The position numbers were made by a program, and so were the translations under genes. The notes beneath the pieces are model-generated. The model was given only the letters and a program-made list of their open reading frames with translations. It was not told the DNA's origin and did no database searches. From Chromobacterium aquaticum (GTDB taxonomy: Bacteria > Pseudomonadota > Gammaproteobacteria > Burkholderiales > Chromobacteriaceae), in assembly GCF_021129195.1 (NCBI RefSeq), contig NZ_JAJOHW010000054.1, positions 1-34,488 on the forward strand: a stretch of 34,488 nucleotides of DNA. The letters are read 5' to 3'. Position 1 is the stretch's first letter. Each line of letters begins with the position of its first letter. Shown one piece after another: positions 1 to 7,586 of the stretch.

Positions 1-911
1 GCCCGCAACACCGCGGCGGCCTCGCTGTCGAAGCTGGCGCGCAGGCGGCGCGCCAGCGCACTGTCGCCGCGCAGCCGCTCCAGCCACAAGGCCCAGTCGC
101 GCACATCCGCCTGGCCCAGCAAATCATTGCCCCACAGATAGACGTGGCTGGCACCTATCAGCTTGGCCGTTTGCGGCTGCGCGCGCATCTTGTCGGCCAG
201 GCTCTCGAAACGCCCCTGTTGCTGCAGCCATTGGCGGTAGCGCTTGGCGCCGGCCAGCGCATCGCCGTCCGCCAGGTGCAGCGACAAGCGCATCGGCTGC
301 GCCAGGTTCAACGCATTGAACTGATGGCTCAGCGTCAAGGCCAGTCCCTCGCCGTCGCGGCGGATGCGCAGCGTGTTATTGAAGGGATTAAGCAATAGCC
401 AGTGCAGGCTGGTCGCGCCATGGTCCATGCCCCACAGCGGCAGGCTCAGGTTCTCCGAGGTGTTCAGCCCGTCAGCGGCGAAGCGTGGCAGAAAATCCAG
501 CCACAGCGGATCGCCGGCCGGCACATAGCTGCCTTCGGCCAAGGGCAGCAGCAGGCCGCGCCCCATCGCCGCCGCCGGCTGGCGCAGCAATTCCAACGTG
601 GCCGGCTCGCGGGCCGCTATCGTCAAGCCCAAGTCCGCACCGTCCAGCTTCGCACTCAATTGAAACCGGCCGTCCTCCCATTGCCAGCTTGCGGCTTGCG
701 CGTCGGACTTCAAACCGGACACCGAGCGCGGCGTCAGACCGGATGACAACGGCAAGGCCGCCTGGCCGGCCGGCGTCGCCGTCAACGCCAGGGTGGCCGG
801 CTCCAGTTCAATCCGCCATTGCGCGTTTTGCAGCAGTACCGCCGCCCAGGCGGAAGCGGGCAGGCTCAAGATTGCCGCGATCAAGGCGGCGCGATGAAAG
901 GGAAACGACAT
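1..911 (-). CDS. exported glycosidase-like protein, N-terminal part (runs off the window)
   Basis: The gene starts at the ATG at 911 and is open to the window edge, so about 303 N-terminal residues are visible and the C-terminus is missing. A basic start followed by a hydrophobic run (residues about 6-23, ending ASAWA) is a signal peptide. The rest looks like the beta-rich N-terminal region of a polysaccharide-active enzyme, followed by a segment of the type AKRYRQWL...GRFESLADK and then GASHVYLWG. I associate that segment from memory with GH101/GH129-like or related hydrolases. This is a resemblance, not an identification, and catalytic residues would lie outside the window. Its Shine-Dalgarno (GGGAG, 7 nt before the ATG) lies inside a hairpin at 918-945. 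It lies 85 nt downstream of a DUF2861/two-component operon on the same strand and may belong to it. Confidence 0.6.
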   Translation of the reverse strand, partial: MSFPFHRAALIAAILSLPASAWAAVLLQNAQWRIELEPATLALTATPAGQAALPLSSGLTPRSVSGLKSDAQAASWQWEDGRFQLSAKLDGADLGLTIAAREPATLELLRQPAAAMGRGLLLPLAEGSYVPAGDPLWLDFLPRFAADGLNTSENLSLPLWGMDHGATSLHWLLLNPFNNTLRIRRDGEGLALTLSHQFNALNLAQPMRLSLHLADGDALAGAKRYRQWLQQQGRFESLADKMRAQPQTAKLIGASHVYLWGNDLLGQADVRDWALWLERLRGDSALARRLRASFDSEAAAVLR

Positions 912-917
912 AAGGAA

Positions 918-945
918 ACTCCCATGCTTGGATCAGGATGGGAGT
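918..945 (-). promoter_or_regulatory. inverted repeat that covers the ribosome binding site of the glycosidase-like gene
   Basis: Perfect 8-bp arms ACTCCCAT (918-925) and ATGGGAGT (938-945) are separated by 12 nt. Read on the minus strand, the promoter-distal arm contains GGGAG exactly 7 nt before the ATG at 911, so folding would hide the ribosome binding site. It could act as a translational switch, or equally be a dimeric operator. The pairing is seen directly; the function is inferred. Confidence 0.5.
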
Positions 946-996
946 ATTAGAAAAGCAATGGCCGTCGAGATTGTCAGGCCAATGTCAGGATTTAAT

Positions 997-1776
997 TCAA
1001 CGCGGCCCGGATTGCCTATGCACCACGCGCAGCACCAGTTGGCCGCGCGCCTCGGCGCGCACCAGCGCCACGCTCTGCCACAGCTCGCCCTGACGCGGCG
1101 GCCAGTTCAGCGCCTGCCCGAGTTCGCGGCGGCGCCACCAGACAAAGCTGTAGTCGTCGCGCCGCAGCAGCGATTGCTCCAGCCACGGACGCGCGCAAGC
1201 GGGCCGCGCCGTCGGCAGGCTGGCCACCGCCAGCGGGCTGCGCGACAGCCAGGACAGATTGGCCACTTCCGGCAGGGCCAACTCCGCCTGCCATTGCCGG
1301 CCGGCGGCGTTCAATTGCAGCCGATAGACGCCCGCCGCCAGCGGCTGGCTCAAGTCCGCGCTCTCCAGGCGGAAACGCTGACCCTCCTCCCGCTCCAGCA
1401 GGCCACCGCGCAGCAGGTCGCGGCCGGCGCCATCCTGCAGCCGCGCGTCCAGCAAGGCGCCGCGACCGCTCAACACCACCCGGTAATTGCGCGCCAGTGG
1501 CATGTCGCGCTGCGCCAGTTCCAGCGTCAAATCCGGCAGCCAGGCCGGTAAGCTCAGCGGCGCATCCTTGCCGCAATGCTCGCGGCTCAGGCTCTCCAGC
1601 GCCTGCCGCCAGGCCACGCGCTGGGCCTGGCTGCTCAAATTGGACCAACTGCCGGCCAGCGCCCGCCAGGCGGCCGGGTCGTCCCCGTTCAGCAAGGCGT
1701 GGTTGACGCCGGCCAGCGGGTTGCCGGCCCAGACCGGCGCCGCCAGCCACCATGCCCAGACACCCAAGCGCCGCAT
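997..1776 (-). CDS. DUF2861 family exported protein
   Basis: A 259-residue protein with a clear signal peptide (MRRLGVWAWWLAAPVWAG) and no further membrane segment, so probably periplasmic. I recognise it as a DUF2861-type protein mainly from its place directly after a DUF3404-type kinase and its regulator; as I recall, related Vibrio loci (vxrABCDE) also carry small accessory proteins there. No catalytic motif is evident. The body is rich in Trp, Leu and Arg and ends with a segment of beta character. The ATG at 1776 shares its A with the TGA of the response regulator (TGATG), so translation is coupled. A longer frame runs upstream through the regulator gene but is only a shadow. Its function is unknown; a role in signalling or envelope repair is an inference from context. 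Confidence 0.75.
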   Translation of the reverse strand: MRRLGVWAWWLAAPVWAGNPLAGVNHALLNGDDPAAWRALAGSWSNLSSQAQRVAWRQALESLSREHCGKDAPLSLPAWLPDLTLELAQRDMPLARNYRVVLSGRGALLDARLQDGAGRDLLRGGLLEREEGQRFRLESADLSQPLAAGVYRLQLNAAGRQWQAELALPEVANLSWLSRSPLAVASLPTARPACARPWLEQSLLRRDDYSFVWWRRRELGQALNWPPRQGELWQSVALVRAEARGQLVLRVVHRQSGPR

Positions 1777-2420
1777 CAGGGCAGCTCCAGCCGGTAGCCG
1801 ACGCCGCGCACGGTCTCGATGGCGATGCCGGGCAGCTTCTGCCGCAACTGCAGGATATGAGTGTCCACGGTACGGGTGGAGGGGAAGCTGTCGTAACCCC
1901 ACACTTGGTTCAGCAACTCCTCGCGGCTCATCACCCGCCCGGCCATGCGCGCCAGCAAGGCCAGCAGCTCGAACTCGGTATGCGTCAAGGCTACCTCGCG
2001 GCCTTGCCAGTCCGCCTGCCGCCGCGCCGGGAACAAGCACAAGGCCCCCAGCCGCAGGCTGCCGTCGCCCAGCTGACGCAACTGCGCGCGGATGCGCGCC
2101 AGCAGCTCGGCATGGGCGAAGGGCTTGCTCAGGTAGTCGCGGGCGCCGGCTTCCAGGCCAGCCACCCGGTCGCTGACTTCCACTCGCGCCGTCAGCACGA
2201 TGACCGGCAAGGCCTTCAAGGCCAGCCAGCCAGGCAGATGACGCAGGCTATCGCCGTCCGGCAAGGCGCGGTCCAGAATGACCAGATCGGCGCAATGCCA
2301 TTGTGCCGCCACTGCGTCGGCCTGCCGCAACCACAGGCAGCGATAGCCTTCGTCGGCGAGGAAGTCGCGCAGGCCCGCGCCCAGCAGCGCATCGTCTTCA
2401 ATCAATAGCAGCGTGTTCAT
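1776..2420 (-). CDS. OmpR/PhoB-type response regulator (VxrB/VbrR-like)
   Basis: A 214-residue two-domain regulator. The receiver domain (about 1-115) has the acidic pair D9-D10, phospho-acceptor D50 in VILDRALPDG, the conserved Thr of VLTAR and the Lys of YLSKPF. The C-terminal winged helix (about 125-214) has the family signatures LTHTEFELLALLA, SREELLNQVWGY and RTVDTHILQLRQKL...VRGVGYRL. The ATG at 2420 begins inside the kinase gene, whose stop is at 2398, so the two overlap by 23 nt and are co-translated. A longer open frame upstream encodes no receiver-like sequence and was rejected. It acts in the cytoplasm as a DNA-binding transcription factor activated by the adjacent kinase. In Vibrio, relatives (VxrB, WigR, VbrR) control cell-wall, beta-lactamase or T6SS genes; here targets are unknown. 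Confidence 0.93.
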   Translation of the reverse strand: MNTLLLIEDDALLGAGLRDFLADEGYRCLWLRQADAVAAQWHCADLVILDRALPDGDSLRHLPGWLALKALPVIVLTARVEVSDRVAGLEAGARDYLSKPFAHAELLARIRAQLRQLGDGSLRLGALCLFPARRQADWQGREVALTHTEFELLALLARMAGRVMSREELLNQVWGYDSFPSTRTVDTHILQLRQKLPGIAIETVRGVGYRLELP

Positions 2421-3798
2421 GTTCTCGCGCCGGTTGGGCCGGCAATTGCAGACTAAAAGTGGTGGGCGGGCCGGACAGCCGCAGCCGGCCGCCCATTCGC
2501 GCCAGTACTCGTCGAACGATGGCCAGCCCCAGACCCATGCCCTGGTCGCCGCCACCGCGCCGCAACAGCCGGCGCAAGCGGTAATCGGCCAGATCGCCGC
2601 CATCGACGACGTCCAGCCGCAGCCGTCGGCCGTCCCACTCCGCGTACAAGCGCAGCGGTGGGCGGCCATGGCGGCGCGCATTGGCCAGCAGATTGTCCAG
2701 GCATACCGTCAGCCAATAGCCCGGCAGCGACAGCACCGCGTCGCCGCTCAGGCAAAACACCGCCTGGTGGCGCTCGGCGACATCCGCCAGCCAGGTGGAC
2801 AGCCGCAGCGGCTGCCGGCGCAGGTCCAGGCGCTCGGCGGACAGATAATGGCGGCTGGCCTCGGCCAATTGGCGCAGGCGGCTGACACCGCCGGCCAAAT
2901 CGCCGAAACGGTCCTGCGCCGATTCCGGCAAGCGGTCGAAGTCGCGACGCAAGCCCTCCACCACCCCGGCCAGCCCGGCGATGGGCGTGCGCAGCTCATG
3001 GGTCAGCATTTGCAGCGCGAAGCGGCGCTCCCGCTGCAGCCGCCGCCGCTGCCACCACAGGGCCAGCCCGCCAAGCAACAACAATAGCGCCGCGCCAGGC
3101 AAGGCCACGCGCCATGGCGATGCTTGCGCGGCCGGGTTCAGGCACAAGCCGCCCAGCTTTTCCGCGCAAACGCCGCCGGAAGCGGCCGCCACGTCCAGCC
3201 CGGCCGCTCGCGCCAGCGGCCGCCAGACGGCCGCCTCGTAGCGGCGCCAGGCCGTGCCGTCCTGACGCCACAGCGCGCCGTCCTGCCACAACCAGCGCTC
3301 GCCGGCCAGCAAGGCATCCAGATTATCGTCGGACAAGGCGCCCAACTGGCCCAGTTCGTCGCCGCGCTCGCGCACATGCAGCCAGCGCGCAAGCTCCGGC
3401 AGCGGCTGGCGCTGCCGCCAATGCCAGGCGCTGCTGCCACCCAGCGGATGGACCGGATACAGACGGAACCAGCCCGCCGGCAAGGCTCGCAGCCCGCAGC
3501 GGGCGCGCTCGAAATCGCGCCACGGAGCGCTCACCGCGGACAAATCGCCGGCGCAGTCCCGCTCGTAAGCGGCCAACTGCCGCAAGGCGCGTAAATCATG
3601 ACGGGCCCAAGCCGGCTGCAATGAGGCCGGATCGATCAAGGCCTCGTCCAGCGCCTGCACCCGCGCCACCGCCAAGGACTGCGCCGGACGCGCCTCGGCC
3701 AGCGCGGCCTCCAGGCGCGCCGACAGCTCGCCGGCCGCGGCGATGGCGGCATGGCCGCACAGCAGGCAATAGCAGATGGCTCGGAACATGCAGCGCAT
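2398..3798 (-). CDS. membrane sensor histidine kinase with DUF3404-like periplasmic sensor (VxrA/VbrK-like)
   Basis: A 466-residue kinase. It begins with a signal peptide or first membrane helix (FRAICYCLLCGHAAIAAAG), then a periplasmic sensor of about 200 residues with four Cys (ERDCAG, RARCGL, GVCAEKLGGLC) that could form disulfides. A second membrane helix follows near 226-247, then a dimerisation/phospho-acceptor domain with H267 in LTHELRTP and no HAMP domain. The ATPase has an N box (DNLLANARRHG) and G box (GMGLGLAIV). The Trp/Tyr-rich sensor (YPVHPLGGSSAWHW; ERWLWQDGALW) resembles DUF3404 sensors of Vibrio VxrA/WigK/VbrK, which respond to cell-wall damage or beta-lactams. That assignment is from memory of the family. 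The start at 3798 has no clear Shine-Dalgarno; an alternative ATG is at 3789. Confidence 0.85.
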   Translation of the reverse strand: MRCMFRAICYCLLCGHAAIAAAGELSARLEAALAEARPAQSLAVARVQALDEALIDPASLQPAWARHDLRALRQLAAYERDCAGDLSAVSAPWRDFERARCGLRALPAGWFRLYPVHPLGGSSAWHWRQRQPLPELARWLHVRERGDELGQLGALSDDNLDALLAGERWLWQDGALWRQDGTAWRRYEAAVWRPLARAAGLDVAAASGGVCAEKLGGLCLNPAAQASPWRVALPGAALLLLLGGLALWWQRRRLQRERRFALQMLTHELRTPIAGLAGVVEGLRRDFDRLPESAQDRFGDLAGGVSRLRQLAEASRHYLSAERLDLRRQPLRLSTWLADVAERHQAVFCLSGDAVLSLPGYWLTVCLDNLLANARRHGRPPLRLYAEWDGRRLRLDVVDGGDLADYRLRRLLRRGGGDQGMGLGLAIVRRVLARMGGRLRLSGPPTTFSLQLPAQPAREHEHAAID

Positions 3799-3802
3799 TA
3801 TA
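3797..3802 (-). promoter_or_regulatory. possible -10 box of the kinase operon
   Basis: A perfect TATAAT on the minus strand overlaps the first possible start codon of the kinase (3798). No good -35 element is visible 16-18 nt upstream. If used, transcription would begin at or next to the second ATG (3789), giving a nearly leaderless message; no Shine-Dalgarno is seen for either ATG, which fits. This is weak evidence from one hexamer. Confidence 0.25.
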
Positions 3803-3851
3803 CGGAAAACCCGCCGCCGTTCGGCTGACAGCCCGCCATGAATCCGCTAGC

Positions 3852-5195
3852 ATGCGTTTCCAGCTCATTGACCAGATCGGCTCCCACGTGAAAGCAGGCT
3901 TCTCCTTCTTCGCCACCCGGCGCTTCTTCCCGCTGTTCGGCACTCAGTTTCTGGGCGCGTTCAACGACAATCTGCTGAAGACCGCCATCGTGGTGCTGAT
4001 CAGCTTCCACGGCCTCAGCTTGGCCGGCCTGCCGCCGGAGCAGTTGGTCAATCTGGCCGCCGGCGTGTTCATCCTGCCCTTCTTCCTGTTTTCCGCCACC
4101 GCCGGCAAACTGTCGGAGCGCTATGACAAGGCCGTCATCGCGCGCTGGATCAAGCTCGCCGAGATCGCCATCATGCTGCTGGCCGGCGCCGGCTTCTTCC
4201 TGCACTCCGCCGGCCTGTTGCTTTCCGCGCTATTCCTGATGGGCGCCCACTCCGCCTTCTTCGGACCGCTCAAGTATTCAGTGCTGCCGCAATATCTGAA
4301 GGAAAACGAGTTGGTGGGCGGCAACGGCCTGATCGAGATGGGCACCTTTCTCGCCATCCTGATCGGTCAGATCGGCGGCAGCATGCTGACCACCGGCGGC
4401 CCCTTGCTGATCACCGCCACCCTGCTGGCCACCGCCGTGCTCGGCTACGGCGCCAGCCGCGCGATGCCGCCGGCCCAACCCGGCGCGCCGGAGCTGAAGT
4501 TGTCCTTCAACTTTCTCAAGGATTCGGTGCTGTTGATGCGCGACGCCTGGCGCATCCGCGACGTGCGCTGCGCCATCCTCGGCATTTCCTGGTTCTGGCT
4601 GATGGGCGCGGTCTACACCACCCAGCTGCCCACCTTCACCCGCTTGCACCTGGGTGGAGACGCCGGCGTCTACACCCTGCTGCTGGCGCTGTTCTCCATC
4701 GGCATCGGTCTGGGTTCGGTGGTGTGCGCCAAGCTGTCGCAGGGCAGGCTGCAGCTGGGCATGGTGCTGGTGGGCAGCGTGGGCATGACGCTGTTTGGCG
4801 GCGATCTGGCGCTGTCGGCGCTGCCGCACTACCGCGGAGAGCTGATCGGCCTGGCCGATTTCCTGGCCCGCGCCGGTAGCTGGCGCAATATGATAGATGT
4901 GGCGCTGCTGGGCTTCTTTGGCGGCTTCTTCACCGTGCCGCTGTACACCTGGCTGCAAACCGCCAGCCCGGACGACTTCCGCTCCCAGGCCGTGGCCGCC
5001 AACAATATCGCCAACGGCTTCTATATGGTGGCCGCCGCCATCGGCAGCGCGCTGGCGCTGAAGTTTTACGACAGCATCGCCATCCTGCTGCTGGCCACTG
5101 CCGCGCTCAACATCCTGGCCACCCTGCATCTGCTGAGCGCCGCGCCGGTGATCTGGCGCCAGCGAATGGACTGGCTGCGCGCGTTGCGGGGGTGA
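3852..5195 (+). CDS. MFS transporter, LplT-like (lysophospholipid transporter family)
   Basis: A 447-residue inner-membrane protein with about 12 predicted helices. The opening TRRFFPLFGTQFLGAFNDN followed by a run of hydrophobic segments is typical of the LplT family and of the transporter half of Aas-LplT fusions. LplT flips lysophospholipids inward for re-acylation. No acyltransferase or acyl-ACP synthetase domain is attached, and none is encoded next to it, so the substrate is uncertain. The start is ambiguous: ATG 3852 is used here, but a GTG at 3888 gives a protein beginning just before the conserved segment, and neither has a strong Shine-Dalgarno. It is divergent from the two-component operon, with only 53 nt between the starts. 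A long frame across the upstream region is a shadow. Confidence 0.82.
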   Translation: MRFQLIDQIGSHVKAGFSFFATRRFFPLFGTQFLGAFNDNLLKTAIVVLISFHGLSLAGLPPEQLVNLAAGVFILPFFLFSATAGKLSERYDKAVIARWIKLAEIAIMLLAGAGFFLHSAGLLLSALFLMGAHSAFFGPLKYSVLPQYLKENELVGGNGLIEMGTFLAILIGQIGGSMLTTGGPLLITATLLATAVLGYGASRAMPPAQPGAPELKLSFNFLKDSVLLMRDAWRIRDVRCAILGISWFWLMGAVYTTQLPTFTRLHLGGDAGVYTLLLALFSIGIGLGSVVCAKLSQGRLQLGMVLVGSVGMTLFGGDLALSALPHYRGELIGLADFLARAGSWRNMIDVALLGFFGGFFTVPLYTWLQTASPDDFRSQAVAANNIANGFYMVAAAIGSALALKFYDSIAILLLATAALNILATLHLLSAAPVIWRQRMDWLRALRG

Positions 5196-5292
5196 ATATC
5201 TATTGCCAGCAGCGGCGCCTCTGCGGCTGGCGCTCGGCGATGGCGAATGCTCTCTTCGCTCATCCGCCACCGCAGGCGCAGCGGGCCGCGGC

Positions 5293-5790
5293 TCAAACCC
5301 CTGCTCGCTCTGCTGTGCGGGTTTGCTCTCGCGGCTTGAAAGTCATCACCGCGCAGTCGGCCCCGGCTTCAACCCTATACTCAACGGCAAACCCTTTTTG
5401 CCGGTAAATACCCAGGATTTCTTGATGAAGGCTCTGCGGAATACAAAGATGGCCTTCCAAGGCATAATATTCTGCGCCGTCAAACACCTTAAGCTGTAGG
5501 CTATTCTTTCCCTCCAAAGCCTGCCGCGCCCAAATGGCATCCACCTTTCCAACAGCCTCATTCAAGATATCCCTCTTCGCCACCGACAATGCCTGGCTAA
5601 CGTAGTCGTAATAGAACGGTTCAATCAGCCTAGATGGCGACATGGATTGATTTTCAGCATCGGATGCCGCGGCAATGGAAAATGCGCGCGCCCGCTTCTT
5701 CCGCTTATCAGCCATCACCAGCTTAATCAAAAAGTAACAAGAAAAGAATCCCAATAAATATGCCGTTAAACCATAAAAAACATCATCCAT
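5293..5790 (-). CDS. small membrane-anchored protein of unknown function
   Basis: A 165-residue protein from the ATG at 5790, preceded by GAAAGG at good spacing. A TTG start at 5952 would add 54 residues, including a second hydrophobic stretch, but has no obvious ribosome binding site. The N-terminus (about 3-24, DVFYGLTAYLLGFFSCYFLIK) is one membrane helix followed by basic residues (ADKRKKRAR), so the C-terminal domain should face the cytoplasm. That domain (about 50-165) is mixed alpha/beta and matches no family I know. Base composition is clearly richer in A and T than both neighbours, including the 160 bp upstream, which suggests horizontal acquisition. It lies between the LplT-like transporter and the flavoprotein, with no operon partner. 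Confidence 0.7.
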   Translation of the reverse strand: MDDVFYGLTAYLLGFFSCYFLIKLVMADKRKKRARAFSIAAASDAENQSMSPSRLIEPFYYDYVSQALSVAKRDILNEAVGKVDAIWARQALEGKNSLQLKVFDGAEYYALEGHLCIPQSLHQEILGIYRQKGFAVEYRVEAGADCAVMTFKPREQTRTAERAGV

Positions 5791-6039
5791 AGCTTGCCTT
5801 TCCCGCTGTAAAGCATGCAAGTCACTGCCGGTCGAAAACGGCCGCCCACCTGATTTTTCTTTCAGAAAACAGCAATGATAGTGCGTGCAATGCAAAGACA
5901 AGCTCAATAGGATTAGTCCTAAAAAAACCACATCAATCAATACCTTGCTCAATCACCCTATTCCATCAAGCCGTCATTGAAAAGGCGCCCAACCCGGCTG
6001 CGCATAAAATAACGCAGCGCCCAGATACCTCATGCCGGT

Positions 6040-7437
6040 TCAAACCCCTTGCGCCAGCCCGGCGGCAGCATCGCGCAGCGCGGTGCGCAGTCCTTCTTCT
6101 ATCACCGGGTGGTAGAACGGCATCTCCAGCATCTGGGCGATCGTCAACCCTTGCTGATGGCTCCAGGCCAGCAGATGGGCCAGGTTCTCGGCGCGCGGTC
6201 CTATCATTTCCGCGCCCAGGAAGCGGCCGCTGCCGCGCTCGGCGTATACATGCAGCAGGCCCTGATTGACGCCCATCACCCGGCTGCGGCCCTGGTCTTC
6301 GAAGCTGACCTCGCCCACCACGAAGCCATCCGTCGGCAAATCGGCGAAGCGGCTGCCCACCATCATCATCTGCGGATCGGAAAACACCACGGCGATGCTG
6401 GAGCGGCGCAGGCCGGCTTGCACCGCCGGATACAGCGCGGCGTTGTCGCCGGCGGTCTTGCCTTCGTCGGCGGCCTCATGCAGCAGCGGCAGGATGTTGT
6501 TGGCGTCGCCGGCGATGAAAATCGGTGAATCTCCGCATTGCAGCGTCCGCGGATCAAACTTGGGCACCCCGCCCGCGTCCAGTTCCAGGCCGGCGTTTTC
6601 CAGCGCCAGACCGCGCACATTGGGCGCGCGGCCAGTGGCGGCCAACACGTAATCGAAACGCTCGCAGACTTCTTCGCCGTCCAGATTGACATAGCGGATC
6701 TGCGCCTTGCCGTCGACCAGGCCCATTTCCAAAATCTTGGCGTCCGGGTCAAGGTAGAACTCCCGGCCCAGCGCCTGGCAGGCGTAATCGCACACAGCGG
6801 GGTCCGACAGCGGGCCAACGCCACCGCCGCGGCCGAATACGCGCACCTTGACGCCAAGGCGGGATAGCGCCTGGCCCAGCTCCAGGCCGATGACGCCGGG
6901 GCCGAACACCGCCACGCTGTCCGGCAGCGTGTCCCAGTTGAACACATCGTCGTTGATGATCAATCTGTCGCCAAACACCTGAAATGGCGGTGGGATCAGC
7001 GGCACGGAGCCGGTGGCGATCACCACGCGGCGCGCCCGCACCAGCGTGTGCTCGTCCACTTGCAAGGTGGTGTTGTCGATGAAGCGGGCGTAGCCGCGCA
7101 GCCGATCTTGCGGCGGAATGCTTTCCACGCCCTTGAGCACGAAGCCGACGAAACGATCGCGCTCGCGCTTGACGCGGTCCATCACCTCGCGGCCGTCGAT
7201 ACGCACTTCGCCATCGAGATGCACGCCGAAAGGCGCGCTGTGGCTCAGCGCGTGCGCGGCCTCGGCGGCGGCGATCAGCAGCTTGGACGGCATGCAGCCG
7301 ACACGGGCGCAAGTGGTGCCGTAAGGGCCGCCTTCAATCACCACGGCGCTGGCGCCGCGAGCCTTGGCGGCGCGGTAGGCGGCGAGGCCGGCGGTGCCGG
7401 CGCCAATCACGGCGACATCGATGTTCAAGGTATGCAT
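6040..7437 (-). CDS. dihydrolipoyl dehydrogenase-like NAD(P)/FAD disulfide oxidoreductase
   Basis: A 465-residue class I flavoprotein disulfide reductase. The N-terminal FAD-binding fold has AVIGAGTAGLAAY, then the redox-active pair C43-C48 in GTTCARVGCMPSK. The NAD(P) fold follows (VAVFGPGVIGLELGQALSRLG), then a second FAD signature (IFIAGDAN) and a dimerisation domain ending in the catalytic His-Glu motif HPVIEEGLRTAL. The spacing CxxxxC is that of lipoamide dehydrogenase and glutathione reductase. It is not in a pyruvate or 2-oxoglutarate dehydrogenase operon; instead it follows a Prx-Grx hybrid peroxidase, which suggests a role in thiol or peroxide metabolism. ATG 7437 is preferred over an upstream start because AAAGGA stands just before it. 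A terminator and a strong leader hairpin separate it from the upstream gene. Confidence 0.88.
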   Translation of the reverse strand: MHTLNIDVAVIGAGTAGLAAYRAAKARGASAVVIEGGPYGTTCARVGCMPSKLLIAAAEAAHALSHSAPFGVHLDGEVRIDGREVMDRVKRERDRFVGFVLKGVESIPPQDRLRGYARFIDNTTLQVDEHTLVRARRVVIATGSVPLIPPPFQVFGDRLIINDDVFNWDTLPDSVAVFGPGVIGLELGQALSRLGVKVRVFGRGGGVGPLSDPAVCDYACQALGREFYLDPDAKILEMGLVDGKAQIRYVNLDGEEVCERFDYVLAATGRAPNVRGLALENAGLELDAGGVPKFDPRTLQCGDSPIFIAGDANNILPLLHEAADEGKTAGDNAALYPAVQAGLRRSSIAVVFSDPQMMMVGSRFADLPTDGFVVGEVSFEDQGRSRVMGVNQGLLHVYAERGSGRFLGAEMIGPRAENLAHLLAWSHQQGLTIAQMLEMPFYHPVIEEGLRTALRDAAAGLAQGV

Positions 7438-7451
7438 TTCATTCCTTTCAG

Positions 7452-7500
7452 TATCGGGATACGGCACGGCACGCCGCGCATGCCGTCTCGTATCCCGGTA
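7452..7500 (-). promoter_or_regulatory. long leader hairpin before the dihydrolipoyl dehydrogenase-like gene
   Basis: Arms at 7455-7471 and 7481-7497 pair in 15 of 17 positions around a 9-nt loop, and three more outer pairs (one G-T) extend the stem to about 20 bp. It starts immediately after the T-run of the preceding terminator and ends 4-5 nt before the AAAGGA ribosome binding site of the gene starting at 7437. It could stabilise or process the message, or be an operator. The structure is seen; the role is not known. Confidence 0.6.
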
Positions 7501-7530
7501 AAAAAAAGGGCCGGATGGAGCACCCGGCCC
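7500..7530 (-). terminator. rho-independent terminator after the Prx-Grx gene
   Basis: On the minus strand a 7-bp perfect GC stem (GGGCCGG 7508-7514 with CCGGCCC 7524-7530, 9-nt loop) is followed by an unbroken run of seven to eight T. It lies 57 nt after the stop codon of the peroxiredoxin-glutaredoxin gene and would end or attenuate transcription before the downstream flavoprotein gene. Confidence 0.85.
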
Positions 7531-7586
7531 GCAACAACTCCGATGGCATCAGGGCCCGAGCCATCGGGGACGAACACGGTTGAGAC

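Noticed and set aside
3114-3851. Upstream extension of the LplT-like gene giving a 693-residue protein
   Set aside because: The extra 246 residues are antisense to the kinase gene and Arg/Pro/Ala-rich; the family's N-terminus begins near 3852-3888.
4278-5270. A 330-codon open frame antisense to the LplT-like transporter
   Set aside because: The product is Gln/His/Gly-rich with no recognisable fold, and the sense strand encodes a clear membrane transporter.
5294-5325. Inverted repeat CAAACCC/GGGTTTG at the 3' end of the orphan membrane protein gene
   Set aside because: Only 7 bp with an 18-nt loop, inside the coding region and without a T-run; too weak to call a terminator.
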